Shown here piece after piece: positions 24,579 through 33,259 of a DNA stretch of 64,000 nucleotides (the stretch's first letter is position 1; each line of letters opens with the position of its first letter). Origin of the DNA: Dolomitihabitans soli (lineage in GTDB: Bacteria > Actinomycetota > Actinomycetes > Streptosporangiales > Streptosporangiaceae); NCBI RefSeq assembly GCF_022213955.1, contig NZ_JAKNTW010000015.1, positions 62,001 through 126,000 of the forward strand. Direction: 5' to 3'. The notes under the pieces were generated by a model, which worked only from the letters and a program-made list of their open reading frames with translations, had not been told where the DNA came from and searched no databases. A program made the position numbers and the translations under genes.

Positions 24579-27500
24579 GTGACCGAATCATTCGTGCATC
24601 TGCATGTTCATACCGAGTATTCGATGCTCGATGGTGCAGCGAAGGTCAAACCCCTGTTCAACGAGGCCGCCCGGCTGGGCATGCCCGCGATCGCGATGTC
24701 GGACCACGGCAACATGTTCGGCGCCTATGAGTTCTTCCAGACGTCCAAGGACAGCGACGTCAAGCCCATCGCCGGCATCGAAGCCTACGTCGCGCCGGAG
24801 TCTCGTCACTTCAAGAAGCCGGTGTTCTGGGGCAAGCGCGCCGAGACCGGCGTGGCCGACGGAGAGGGCGGCAAGGACGTCTCCGGCGGTGGCCGGTTCA
24901 CCCACATGACCATGTGGGCCAAGGACGCGACGGGGCTGCGCAACCTGTTCCGGCTGTCGTCGCTGGCGTCGTTCGAGGGTTACTACTCCAAGCCGCGGAT
25001 GGACCAGGAGCTGATCTCCGAGCACTCGGCGGGGATCATCGCCACCACCGGCTGCCCCTCCGGCGCGGTGCAGACCAGGCTCCGGCTCGGTCAGTACGAC
25101 GAGGCGATCAAGGTCGCCGGTGATTATCAGGACATGTTCGGCAAGGAGAACTACTTCCTTGAGTTGATGGATCACGGGATCGACATCGAGCGGGAGGTTC
25201 GGGCCGATCTGTTGCGGCTGGCCAAGCAGTTGGACATCCCGCTGCTGGCCACGAACGACTCGCACTACGTCACCGAGGACCAGGCCGACGCCCACGACAG
25301 CCTGCTGTGCGTCGGCGTCGGCAAGAACAAGGACGATCCGAACCGGTTCCGGTTCAACGGGTCGGGCTACTACCTGAAGACCGCCGGCGAGATGCGGAAG
25401 TTGTTCGCGGATCTTCCTGAGGCCTGCGACAACACGCTGCTGATCGCCGAGATGGTGGGCGACTACAGCGACGTGTTCGCCTACGTCGACCGGATGCCGC
25501 AGTTCCCCGGTGTGCCGGAGGGGGAGACCCAGGAGTCCTGGCTGCGGCAGGAGGCCATGCGCGGTCTGGAGAAGCGCTACGGGTCCCCGCTTCCCGAAGA
25601 GGTGCTGGAGCGGTTCGAGACCGAGATGAAGGTCATCGGCCCGATGGGTTTCTCCAGCTACTTCCTGGTCGTCGCCGACATCTGCCGGCACGCCCGCGAC
25701 AACGACATCGCCGTGGGGCCGGGCCGTGGCAGCGCCACCGGGTCGATCGTCGCCTACGCGACCCGGATCACCGAGCTCGACCCGCTGGAGCACGGCCTGC
25801 TGTTCGAGCGGTTCCTCAACCCCGAGCGCATCAGCCCGCCTGACGTCGACCTCGACTTCGACGACCGTCATCGCGACCAGATGGTCCGCTACGTCACCGA
25901 AACGTACGGCAGCGAGGCGACCGCCCAGGTCAACACCTTCGGCACGATCAAGGCGAAGGCCGCCGTCAAGGACGCGAGCCGTATCCTGGGCTACCCGTTC
26001 GCGATGGGCGACAAGATCACCAAGGCGATGCCGCCCGACGTCATGGGCAAGGGCGTGCCGCTGGCGAAGATGTTCGACGAGGGCCACCCGCGCTACGCAG
26101 AAGGCGCCGAACTCCGCGCCCTGTACGAGAACGACGCCGACGTGCGCAAGGTGATCGACACCGGACGCGGCATCGAGGGCCTGATCCGGGGGACCGGCGT
26201 GCACGCCGCCGCGGTCGTCCTGTCGTCGGCGCCCCTGCTGGACCTGATCCCCATGCACAAGCGGGACAAGGACGGCGTGATCATCACCGGCTTCGACTAC
26301 CCCAGTTGCGAAGCCATGGGTTTGATCAAGATGGACTTCCTGGGCCTGCGCAACCTGGGCATCATCGCCCAAGCCATCAAAATCATCGAGCAGAACCGGG
26401 GCGTCAAGCTCGACACGCTCACCATCCCCCTCGACGACACGGCCACCTACCAGCTGCTGGCCCGCGGTGACACCCTGGGCGTGTTCCAGCTCGACGGCGG
26501 GCCGATGCGCAACCTGCTGAAGCTGATGGTCCCGACCCGGTTCGAGGACATCGCCGCCGTCCTCGCGCTCTACCGGCCCGGCCCGATGGCCGCCAACGCG
26601 CACATCAACTACGCCCACCGTAAGAACGGCCGCCAGGACATCGAGCCGATCCACCCGGAGCTGAAGGAGGCGCTCGACCCGATCCTGGGTCCCACGTTCC
26701 ACCTGCTGGTCTACCAAGAGCAGATCATGGCCGTGGCCCGGGAGCTGGCCGGCTACACCCTGGGCGGCGCCGACATCCTGCGGCGCGCCATGGGCAAGAA
26801 GAAGAAGGAGGTCCTGGACCAGGAGTTCGAGAACTTCCAGGCCGGCATGCGCGGCAACGGCTACTCCGACGAGGCGCTCCAGGCTCTCTGGGACGTCATG
26901 CTGCCGTTCTCCGGCTACGCCTTCAACAAGTCGCACACCGCCGGCTACGGACTGGTCGCCTACTGGACCGCCTACCTGAAGGCCAACTACCCGGCCGAGT
27001 ATGTGGCGGCGCTGCTCACCTCCGTCGGCGACGACAAGGACAAGGCGGCCGTCTACCTCGCCGAGTGTCGCAAGATGGGCATCCAGGTCCTGCCGCCGGA
27101 CGTCAACGACTCCGCGCTCGACTTCGTCGCGGTCGGCGAGGACAAGGTCCGGTTCGGCCTCGGCGCGGTCCGCAACGTGGGTGAGAACGTCGTCGACGGC
27201 ATCGTGAAGGGCCGCCAGGACAAGGGCCGTTATGCCGACTTCAACGACTTCCTGGGCAAGGTGCCGCTGTCGGCCTGCAACAAGCGCGTCATCGAATCAC
27301 TGATCAAGGCGGGCGCCTACGACTCGCTCGGCCACCAGCGCAAGAGCCTGCTCCTGGTCCACGAGCAGGCCGTCGACTCGGTCATCGACATCAAGAAGAA
27401 CGAGGCCCACGGCCAGGACTCGCTGTTCGGCGGCCCCGGCGACGGCCAGGCGGACGACGAGGCGTTCTCCATCGCCATCCCGGAAGGCGAATGGGACAGG

Positions 27501-28136
27501 AAGACGCTGCTCGACTTCGAGCGGGAGATGCTCGGCCTCTACGTCTCCGACCATCCCCTGGCGGGCACGGAACGTCTCCTGGCGCGCAACCGCGACACCA
27601 CGATCGCCGACCTGCTCGACAGCGGCCGTGAGGACCGCGGCGACGTACGGGTCTGCGGCCTCATCACCAAGGTGGAGAAGCGGGTGAACAAGGCCGGGAA
27701 CGTCTGGGCGATCGTCACGGTCGAGGACATGGACGCCGCCGTGGAGTGCCTGTTCTTCCCCCGCAGCTACGAGCTGTACGCGCCGGAACTGCGGGAGGAC
27801 GCCGTGGTGTCGGTGTCCGGTCAGATCAACAACCGCGACGGGGCGATCGGAATCTTCGCCCAGGACCTGACGCCGATCGACGTGTCCAACGTCACCAGCG
27901 GCTCCGGCCATCCCATCACCATCACCCTGCGCGAGGAGCGCGTGACCGCCCCCTTGGTCGAGGAACTGCGCAACATCCTCAAGATGCACCCGGGTAAGGT
28001 GCCGGTCCACGTCAACGTGCGACGGCCCAGCGGAAAGACGATGGTCATCGCGTTGCCCGACTACTCCGTGGCCGCGGAACCGTCGTTCGCCGGAGACATC
28101 AAGGCGTTGGCCGGGCCGGAAGCCATCTCGCTGTGA
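24579..28136 (+). CDS. dnaE: DNA polymerase III alpha subunit (DnaE1)
   Basis: 1185 residues, the normal length for DnaE1. Start GTG 24579 with AGGGGAA upstream. The PHP domain opens with HLHVHTEYSMLDG (residues 7-19). The palm aspartates lie in PPDVDLDFDD (about 420-429), the finger and thumb regions follow (for example GTGVHAAAVVLS and LGVFQLDGGPMRNLL), then the beta-binding helix-hairpin-helix portion and an OB-fold (RVCGLITKVEKRVNKAGNVW, about 1022-1041). It is the essential replicative polymerase, here monocistronic. A mismatched hairpin a few bases after the stop may be the terminator. Confidence 0.98.
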   Translation: MTESFVHLHVHTEYSMLDGAAKVKPLFNEAARLGMPAIAMSDHGNMFGAYEFFQTSKDSDVKPIAGIEAYVAPESRHFKKPVFWGKRAETGVADGEGGKDVSGGGRFTHMTMWAKDATGLRNLFRLSSLASFEGYYSKPRMDQELISEHSAGIIATTGCPSGAVQTRLRLGQYDEAIKVAGDYQDMFGKENYFLELMDHGIDIEREVRADLLRLAKQLDIPLLATNDSHYVTEDQADAHDSLLCVGVGKNKDDPNRFRFNGSGYYLKTAGEMRKLFADLPEACDNTLLIAEMVGDYSDVFAYVDRMPQFPGVPEGETQESWLRQEAMRGLEKRYGSPLPEEVLERFETEMKVIGPMGFSSYFLVVADICRHARDNDIAVGPGRGSATGSIVAYATRITELDPLEHGLLFERFLNPERISPPDVDLDFDDRHRDQMVRYVTETYGSEATAQVNTFGTIKAKAAVKDASRILGYPFAMGDKITKAMPPDVMGKGVPLAKMFDEGHPRYAEGAELRALYENDADVRKVIDTGRGIEGLIRGTGVHAAAVVLSSAPLLDLIPMHKRDKDGVIITGFDYPSCEAMGLIKMDFLGLRNLGIIAQAIKIIEQNRGVKLDTLTIPLDDTATYQLLARGDTLGVFQLDGGPMRNLLKLMVPTRFEDIAAVLALYRPGPMAANAHINYAHRKNGRQDIEPIHPELKEALDPILGPTFHLLVYQEQIMAVARELAGYTLGGADILRRAMGKKKKEVLDQEFENFQAGMRGNGYSDEALQALWDVMLPFSGYAFNKSHTAGYGLVAYWTAYLKANYPAEYVAALLTSVGDDKDKAAVYLAECRKMGIQVLPPDVNDSALDFVAVGEDKVRFGLGAVRNVGENVVDGIVKGRQDKGRYADFNDFLGKVPLSACNKRVIESLIKAGAYDSLGHQRKSLLLVHEQAVDSVIDIKKNEAHGQDSLFGGPGDGQADDEAFSIAIPEGEWDRKTLLDFEREMLGLYVSDHPLAGTERLLARNRDTTIADLLDSGREDRGDVRVCGLITKVEKRVNKAGNVWAIVTVEDMDAAVECLFFPRSYELYAPELREDAVVSVSGQINNRDGAIGIFAQDLTPIDVSNVTSGSGHPITITLREERVTAPLVEELRNILKMHPGKVPVHVNVRRPSGKTMVIALPDYSVAAEPSFAGDIKALAGPEAISL

Positions 28137-28143
28137 GCGAGAC

Positions 28144-28182
28144 GGCGGGCCCGATCGAGATCGCCTCGACTCCGGACCCGCC
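28144..28182 (+). terminator. Possible terminator of dnaE
   Basis: Ten-base arms GGCGGGCCCG and CGGACCCGCC pair with one mismatch across a 19-base loop that can itself fold. It starts seven bases after the dnaE stop. Function is assumed from position. Confidence 0.35.
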
Positions 28183-28397
28183 GTGGTGCCCGCGCTGTGA
28201 CGGCGGACGGCGGATTGTGACACGGTCGGCGCGCCGGCAGGGCGGGCCCGAAGGGAAACGTGTCCGATCCGGGCCCGCCGGCCACGCACCAGCGGAAGGC
28301 GCGAGGCCCCAAACCTATCGAAGTCTCCAGATGGGTCAAGGAGTCGAAGTACGCGCCCATCGCCTCTCAGCCGGCCGACATGAATCGATGCCGACGG

Positions 28398-28523
28398 GGT
28401 GAAAGCGCCGTCCAGGGTCCCGCCGAAGTCACAGGGCCCGACGGTCCCCAGCTCATAGTCCAGCTCGTACGGCGGCGGCCCCGACTCGATCAGGGCGAGG
28501 GTACGGCCGGCGTGCGCGACCTT
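28398..28523 (-). pseudogene. Remnant of a carotenoid oxygenase (RPE65/CCD family) gene
   Basis: About 42 minus-strand codons read KVAHAGRTLALIESG, PYELDYELGTVGPCDFGG, TLDGAFT, which closely matches the internal block of bacterial carotenoid cleavage oxygenases (N-V-V-R-H-A-G-R-x-L-A-L-x-E-x-G...Y-E-L-x-x-E-L-x-T-V-G-x-x-D-F-G-G-x-L). The two histidine-bearing halves on either side are absent, and similarity stops abruptly at both ends although the frame stays open. It must be a fragment left from deletion or transfer, not a gene. Identification is from memory of the family pattern. Confidence 0.6.
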
Positions 28524-28590
28524 TCCGGGTGGGGTGTGGGCGCCACTTTCACCCGGCGTGCTGACAGTGCGCGCACGCGCCGCTGACGGA

Positions 28591-29751
28591 CTACGGAAAG
28601 CTCCACAGGCGGACGGTGCCCGCCGTGTCGCCGGCCGCCAGGGTCCGGCCGTCGGGGCTGAAGGCGACACTGGTGACGGGGCTGCTGCCGGGGCCCAGCA
28701 CGGCGTGCCGTCTGGGGGTGGCCCGGTGGTTGAGGTGCCACAGGCGGACGCTGCCGTTCCTGATGCCCGCCGCGAGGGTGCGGCCGTCGGGGCTGAAGGT
28801 GACGCCGGTGATCGCGCCGCCGAGGGGTGGGCCGAGGGGGCGGCGGGTGGCGACGTCCCAGAGGCGTACGGTGCCGTCGGTGGTGCTGGTCGCCAGGGTG
28901 CGGCCGTCGGGGCTGAAGGTGACGCCGGTGATCGCGCCGCCGAGGGGCGGGCCGAGGGGGCGGCGGGTGGCGACGTCCCAGAGGCGTACGGTGCCGTCGG
29001 TGGTGCTGGTCGCCAGGATCCGGCCGTCCGGGCTGAAGGTGACCCCCGTGACCGGGCTGCGGACCGGGGTCGGCTCGGTGAGCGGGGCCGGTTTCAGGGT
29101 GGCGCGGCGTTTCGGGCTGGAGCGCTCGTCGAGGTCCCAGATTCGCACGGTTCCGTCCATGTTCCCGGTCGCCAGGGTGCGGTCCTGCGGGCTGAACGCG
29201 AGACGGGTGATGGAGCCGGGGAGGGGCCGGCCGATCGGCCGGCCGGTGGTCACGTCCCAGAGCCGCGCGGTGTGGTCGCTGCCGCCGGTCGCCACCAGGA
29301 TGCGCCCGTCGGGGCTGAACGCGATGCTGGTCACCGAGCCGGTGAGGCCGGTGAGCGGTCGGCCGGTCGGGCGGCCGGTGGCGGCGTCCCAGAGCCAGAC
29401 GGTGCCGTCGGAGGCGCCGGCGGCGAAGGTGGAGCCGGCGGCGGAGGTCTCGGCGGGGTCGAACGCGAGGACGAGCGCGGAGCCCACATTGATGCTGCGG
29501 GCGAGGGAGATCGTCTGACTGTTCCAGGTGAGCACGCTGATCACTGCCGCGGTGGTCACGGCCAGCGTCGCGGTCAGCGGCGGGAGCCAGCGGCGATGCG
29601 CGCGCGGTTGGCTCGCTCTCCGTTGGGTCGGCTCGCCCGCCAGGGCCTCGATCAGCCGGGGGGCGGTGTCCCATGCCTCCGGCCGTGGGCGTGGCTCGGC
29701 CGCCAGGGCCTGGATGATGCGTCCCAGGCGGCTGTCACTTCGAAGCATCAC
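28591..29751 (-). CDS. Membrane-anchored WD40-repeat protein
   Basis: 386 residues. A short cytoplasmic head (about 1-50) with Ala/Pro/Arg is followed by one membrane helix (LPPLTATLAVTTAAVISVL, about 54-72), then about seven WD40 repeats with the familiar blocks VTSIAFSPDG...LATS..DGTVRLWD. A seven-bladed propeller is expected on the outer face of the membrane. Two central repeats are nearly identical in DNA (120-bp tandem copies), showing recent duplication. There is no kinase domain, unlike many actinomycete WD40 proteins. It overlaps the preceding small membrane protein gene by 17 bases. Confidence 0.9.
   Translation of the reverse strand: MMLRSDSRLGRIIQALAAEPRPRPEAWDTAPRLIEALAGEPTQRRASQPRAHRRWLPPLTATLAVTTAAVISVLTWNSQTISLARSINVGSALVLAFDPAETSAAGSTFAAGASDGTVWLWDAATGRPTGRPLTGLTGSVTSIAFSPDGRILVATGGSDHTARLWDVTTGRPIGRPLPGSITRLAFSPQDRTLATGNMDGTVRIWDLDERSSPKRRATLKPAPLTEPTPVRSPVTGVTFSPDGRILATSTTDGTVRLWDVATRRPLGPPLGGAITGVTFSPDGRTLATSTTDGTVRLWDVATRRPLGPPLGGAITGVTFSPDGRTLAAGIRNGSVRLWHLNHRATPRRHAVLGPGSSPVTSVAFSPDGRTLAAGDTAGTVRLWSFP
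28781..29020. repeat. Tandem 120-bp duplication inside the WD40 gene
   Basis: Units 28781-28900 and 28901-29020 differ at only three positions (28828, 28898 and 28900 versus their partners). Each unit codes exactly one WD40 blade (40 codons). The near-identity points to recent copying or gene conversion. Confidence 0.95.
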
Positions 29752-30112
29752 TTGCCCTTGAGTCGACCATGGAGAGGGGAGCGTGCACGGATGGGGGCAG
29801 CACGTCGGCCGGCTCGGTGACCGGGATCGTCTGGAAGATCTTGGCGACGATCAACGGGGCGGCCACGCCCGCCAGAAAAGCGGAGAACGGGGTGGGAAGC
29901 TGCCCGGAGGCTCCGAGAGCGGAGGCCAGCCCGCAGCCGACGAACAGCCGCAGCGCGACCGCCACCAGCATCATCGGAAGATCCGCCTGATTGCTCCAGG
30001 GCCACCGCCAGCGCCGCCGGGGGGCGACCGGGCGCATGCACGCCGAAAGATTGAGGGCTTCGGCGACCGCACCTCCGAGTAGCCCCCACAGCGCAGCCTC
30101 CCAGCCGGTCAT
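29735..30112 (-). CDS. Small integral membrane protein
   Basis: 125 residues from ATG 30112; a 39-codon upstream extension is of unlikely composition and has no ribosome-binding site. Predicted segments are WEAALWGLLGGAVAEALNLS (3-22), MMLVAVALRLFVGCGLASALG (about 47-67) and AFLAGVAAPLIVAKIFQ (about 76-92), so it is a three-helix protein with a short acidic tail. No family is recognised. The 17-base overlap with the WD40 gene indicates coupled translation and a joint role at the membrane. Confidence 0.75.
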   Translation of the reverse strand: MTGWEAALWGLLGGAVAEALNLSACMRPVAPRRRWRWPWSNQADLPMMLVAVALRLFVGCGLASALGASGQLPTPFSAFLAGVAAPLIVAKIFQTIPVTEPADVLPPSVHAPLSMVDSRASDASK

Positions 30113-30150
30113 GTGACCGAATGTAGTCGAATGCGAACGGTTGGTCGCGT

Positions 30151-30690
30151 CTATGGAAGGGTGTCGCGTGTCAGGCGTTTCACGGCCGCCGCCCGGTCGG
30201 GAAGCGTGCCGGGGGCGATGGGAACGCACTCGAAGCCGTAGGAGCGGTAGGTTTCCTCATGGATTCGCTCGAATTCCAGTGATTCTTCGAAGGAGATTCG
30301 CCGGGCTTCGGTGGGGGTCACGAATCCAAGATTTTTGATGAACAATACCTGTTTCTGGTACGTGCCCTCCGTCACGATTCGCATTATTTCGTGGTCAAGT
30401 GCTTTTGGGATGGGATGTTTGAGAAAGGTAGCCAGGGCGTGGGTGCAGATCGGGGAACGGTCGTAGAACTGCCGGTCGCCGGGGGTGCGGAGCTGCCTGG
30501 CCCGCTGCAGATCGGTGATCGTTTCGATGAAGGCGGGGTCGGTCCACGGTTCGGGAGTGCCGGTGGCCTGCTCCCGTGCGATGACATCCGTCGCCGCCTC
30601 CTCGACGACGATCTCGCCGTCACGCTCCAAATGGCGAATTATCGCCGTTTTCCCGGAGCCGGGAGCGCCAGTCAGGATATATCGCTGCAT
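30151..30690 (-). CDS. AAA-family ATPase/kinase-like protein (AAA_28 type)
   Basis: 179 residues. A clean Walker A GAPGSGKTA lies at residues 8-16, followed by IIRHLERDGEIVVEEAATDVIAREQA, typical of predicted nucleotide kinases/ATPases related to NadR-like and AAA_28 proteins. The mid-protein FYDRSPICTHALA is the D-R-S motif of that group. C-terminal FERIHEETYRSYGFECVPI fits the lid. A small-molecule kinase or NTPase is likely; the substrate is unknown. It ends 38 bases before the small membrane protein and starts 13 bases after the FkbM gene. Confidence 0.85.
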   Translation of the reverse strand: MQRYILTGAPGSGKTAIIRHLERDGEIVVEEAATDVIAREQATGTPEPWTDPAFIETITDLQRARQLRTPGDRQFYDRSPICTHALATFLKHPIPKALDHEIMRIVTEGTYQKQVLFIKNLGFVTPTEARRISFEESLEFERIHEETYRSYGFECVPIAPGTLPDRAAAVKRLTRDTLP

Positions 30691-30703
30691 TTCACTTTCC
30701 AGT

Positions 30704-31663
30704 TCAGGAGGAAGGGCGCCACCTGCCGACGGCGTCCAGATGGTCCTGCCGGTTGATCGCCACGAGGTTGGAGAGGTAGAGGCCGACGGCGTCGGGAGCG
30801 TCGAGGTCGGCTCGGGTGCACGGACGCAGGACGTTGTTCAGCTCGTCGACCAGGAAGACCCACCGGTAGTGGGCGAAGACGAGGTCGAGCAGCTCGGAGG
30901 CGGGGGAGCCGCAGTTCGCCTGGAGCTCGGGGTGGAGCTCGAACAGCAGCGTGGGACCCGACTTCAGGGTCTCGGCCGCACCGCGCAGCACGAACCCCTC
31001 GTAACCCTCGACGTCGATTTTGATGATATCGGGCGTCCGGCCGTCGAGGTAGTCGTCGATCGAGGTCATCGGCACGGTGACCGTACTCGCGGGTGTCCCG
31101 ACGTTGGCCGCGGCGGCGGAGTGCTTTCCCGACTGCTCGCCCGACAGGTGCAACGTCAGCTCGCCCGGTGACTCGCCCACGGCCTGCGGCTCCACGGTGA
31201 CCCGGCCGGCCTGGCCGTTGCGCTCCACGTTGCGCCGCAGGTAGCCGAGGTTCTCCGGCACCGGCTCGAAGGCGATCAGCGTGCCGTCCGCGGGCAGGTG
31301 CGCGGCTCCGGTGCAGGCGTAGACGCCGATGTTCGCGCCGACGTCGACGATCGACGTGCTGACGGAGGCCAGCCGTTCGTAGACCCCGACCTCGAACTCC
31401 TCGTAGTAACCCGCCGAGACGGAAGGCATGATCGTCGCGTCCCACGCCGGGCCGGCCAGCAGCACGCCACGATAACGCGCCTCGACGTCCTGGCCCCCGC
31501 TGGCGACGCCGACCCGGAACACCGTGTGGTAGATCCGGTTGACCAGGGGAAACCGCCGGATGCTCCGGCCGCGGAGCAGCCTTCTGAAGGCCGGGCTCCG
31601 GTTCGCGGCCCTGGCCGCTCTCATCATCCTGACGGCGAGACCTCGTCGTATCGATGCAGGCAT
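30704..31663 (-). CDS. FkbM-family SAM-dependent methyltransferase
   Basis: 319 residues. The Rossmann SAM-binding motif is VDVGANIGVYA (106-116), with LIAFEPVPENLGYLRRN at 128-144 and IIKIDVEGYEGFVLRGA further on, the hallmarks of FkbM methyltransferases. Such enzymes O-methylate polyketides, sugars or glycolipids. There is no secretion signal. It is the first gene of the minus-strand run FkbM, AAA ATPase, membrane protein, WD40 protein. Its substrate cannot be told. Confidence 0.92.
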   Translation of the reverse strand: MPASIRRGLAVRMMRAARAANRSPAFRRLLRGRSIRRFPLVNRIYHTVFRVGVASGGQDVEARYRGVLLAGPAWDATIMPSVSAGYYEEFEVGVYERLASVSTSIVDVGANIGVYACTGAAHLPADGTLIAFEPVPENLGYLRRNVERNGQAGRVTVEPQAVGESPGELTLHLSGEQSGKHSAAAANVGTPASTVTVPMTSIDDYLDGRTPDIIKIDVEGYEGFVLRGAAETLKSGPTLLFELHPELQANCGSPASELLDLVFAHYRWVFLVDELNNVLRPCTRADLDAPDAVGLYLSNLVAINRQDHLDAVGRWRPSS

Positions 31664-31717
31664 GACATGCAGTCTGACCGAAAACTCACCTTCTCAAGCC
31701 ACCGAAGCGAACATTTC

Positions 31718-32266
31718 CTAGGTCAGGCCGGTCGTCACCAGGGAGAGCAGGCGATCGGCCACGCCGGGCCCGTCGGGCGACTGCTCGCTCACCCAGGCGA
31801 TCCCGGCGGTCAGCGAGAGCAGTTCGACCGTGGTGAGGTCGGCGCGGACGGCCCCCGCCTCCTGCGCACGGGCCAGCAGGCGTCCACCGGCCGCACGCAT
31901 GGCCTCGCAGGAGACGTGCAACTCCGACTCCTCGTCGTGCAGCGCCGCCATGACGGACTCCGGCAGGCCCCGGTAGGTCGTGGAGCGTCTCGCCAGTTCG
32001 CGCATCCAGACCTGCAGCGCCTCGCCGGGTGAGGCGGAGGTGAGCAGCTCCTCCGCCGTGCCGCGCAGCCGGTCGAACCCGTCGCGGAGCAGTGCCTCGA
32101 GCAGCGCCTCCCGGGTCGGGAAGTGCCGGTAGAGCGTGCCGATCCCGACGCCCGCGCGCCGGGCGACGTCACGCAGGGACGCCTCGATCCCCTGCTCGGC
32201 GAAGGCTTCCCGCGCGGTGGCCAGCAGCAGGTCGCGGTTACGGCGGGCGTCGGCGCGTGGTGGCAC
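31718..32266 (-). CDS. TetR-family regulator of the adjacent NmrA gene
   Basis: 182 residues from GTG 32266 (AGAGGA 6 bases upstream); the frame extends to 32302 but that leader lies in the operator DNA. HTH: ADARRNRDLLLATAREAFAEQGIEAS and LRDVARRAGVGIGTLYRHFP, the SBP domain helix with the T-L-Y-R-H-F signature. The C-terminal ligand domain is of the SrpR/'TetR_C_33'-like sort often paired with NmrA/oxidoreductase genes. It is divergent from the NmrA-like gene, with two palindromic sites between them. Confidence 0.92.
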   Translation of the reverse strand: MPPRADARRNRDLLLATAREAFAEQGIEASLRDVARRAGVGIGTLYRHFPTREALLEALLRDGFDRLRGTAEELLTSASPGEALQVWMRELARRSTTYRGLPESVMAALHDEESELHVSCEAMRAAGGRLLARAQEAGAVRADLTTVELLSLTAGIAWVSEQSPDGPGVADRLLSLVTTGLT

Positions 32267-32295
32267 GAGGCGTCCTCTCGCGGATTGGTCGCGGC

Positions 32296-32341
32296 TTGAC
32301 AAGTGGAGCAGTGCTCCGATTAATATCGGAGCGATGCTCCG
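32296..32341 (+). promoter_or_regulatory. Promoter with two TetR-type palindromes (TetR/NmrA divergent region)
   Basis: A consensus -35 TTGACA (32296-32301) faces the NmrA gene; the -10 lies in ATTAATAT (32319-32326). Two 13-bp palindromic sites, GGAGCAGTGCTCC (32305-32317) and GGAGCGATGCTCC (32328-32340), flank the -10, centre spacing 23 bp. Between them lies CCGAT-TAAT-ATCGG. The repressor would cover the promoter fully. Confidence 0.75.
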
Positions 32342-32367
32342 TATAGAAGCTTAGCCGGGAGGCAGCA

Positions 32368-33216
32368 ATGATCATTCTTGTCACGGGGGCGACCGGTCAG
32401 CAGGGGGGCGCGACGGCGCGGCACCTGCTCGCCGACGGATGGCACGTTCGGGCGCTGGTCCGCGACCCCCGCAGCGCGGCCGCACAGGCACTCGTCCAGG
32501 CCGGAGCCGAGCTCGTCGTCGGAGACATGGGGGACAGGATGTCCCTGGACGCCGCCATGGCGGGCGCCCACGGCGTCTTCACCGTCCAGCCCGCCAACAC
32601 CGCGCCGGATTTCGACGACAACGAGGTGGCGCACGGCGTCGCCGTCGCCGAAGCGGCGCTGGCGGCCGGCGTCCGGCACCTCGTCTACACCTCGGTCGGC
32701 GGCGCCGACCGGGCCACCGGCATCGCCCACTGGGAGACCAAGTGGACGATCGAGCGGCACATCCGGGCCATCGGCCTGCCGGCCACGATCCTGCGCCCTG
32801 TCATGTTCATGGAGAACCACCTCATGCCCGAGTACGGCCTGCTGGGCGATTCCGCACTGGTCAAGGTGATCCCGCCGGGCAGCAGGTTCCAGGTCATCGC
32901 CGTGGACGACATCGGCGCGTTCGCCGCGCTGGCCTTCGGCGACCCGTCCTACTACCTCGGCAAGGCCATCGAGATCGCCGGGGACGAGATCACCAGGGAA
33001 CGGCTCATCGAGGCGGCCCGCCGTACGGCAGGGGGCTTCGACCTGGGCGCGCTGGAGGGCGGGACGCCGGAGGAGGGCGCCGCGGGCGGGTCGTTCGGCG
33101 GCTGGCGGGCAGACATACCCGCCTTGCGGAAGCTTTACCCCGGTCTGATGAACTTTGACACGTGGATGGAGAGGGAGGGCAGAGCCGGATTCGAGGCCAT
33201 GTTTCGGCTCAAATAG
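32368..33216 (+). CDS. NmrA/HSCARG-family NAD(P)-binding protein
   Basis: 282 residues. The N-terminal GATGQQGGATARHLLADGWHVRALVRDP (7-34) is the NmrA-type glycine motif (G-x-T-G-x-Q-G) with the NADP-binding Arg. The classic SDR Tyr/Lys pair is not obvious, so this is more likely a redox sensor or quinone oxidoreductase-like protein than a typical dehydrogenase. SD GGGAGG lies just before ATG 32368. The divergent TetR gene and its operators show tight local control, as for stress- or electrophile-induced NmrA genes. Confidence 0.9.
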   Translation: MIILVTGATGQQGGATARHLLADGWHVRALVRDPRSAAAQALVQAGAELVVGDMGDRMSLDAAMAGAHGVFTVQPANTAPDFDDNEVAHGVAVAEAALAAGVRHLVYTSVGGADRATGIAHWETKWTIERHIRAIGLPATILRPVMFMENHLMPEYGLLGDSALVKVIPPGSRFQVIAVDDIGAFAALAFGDPSYYLGKAIEIAGDEITRERLIEAARRTAGGFDLGALEGGTPEEGAAGGSFGGWRADIPALRKLYPGLMNFDTWMEREGRAGFEAMFRLK

Positions 33217-33259
33217 ATATCGTCGCCCTCCTGGCTGAACGCAGGCAAGGAGACCAACC

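Larger units (their letters stand above)
28137..28590. other. Region between dnaE and the WD40 gene with gene debris
   Basis: No intact gene. A dnaE-proximal hairpin and a remnant of a carotenoid oxygenase gene are listed separately. A plus-strand frame starting with GTG 28260 and a nearby AAGG carries a lysine-rich stretch (KPIEVSRWVKESKYAPIA) that looks coding, but it does not continue into a recognisable protein and overlaps the remnant. Confidence 0.5.

Noticed and set aside
28260-28586. Plus-strand frame between dnaE and the WD40 gene
   Set aside because: Only the first 45 codons look coding, and the rest lies opposite the carotenoid-oxygenase remnant; kept only as a note.
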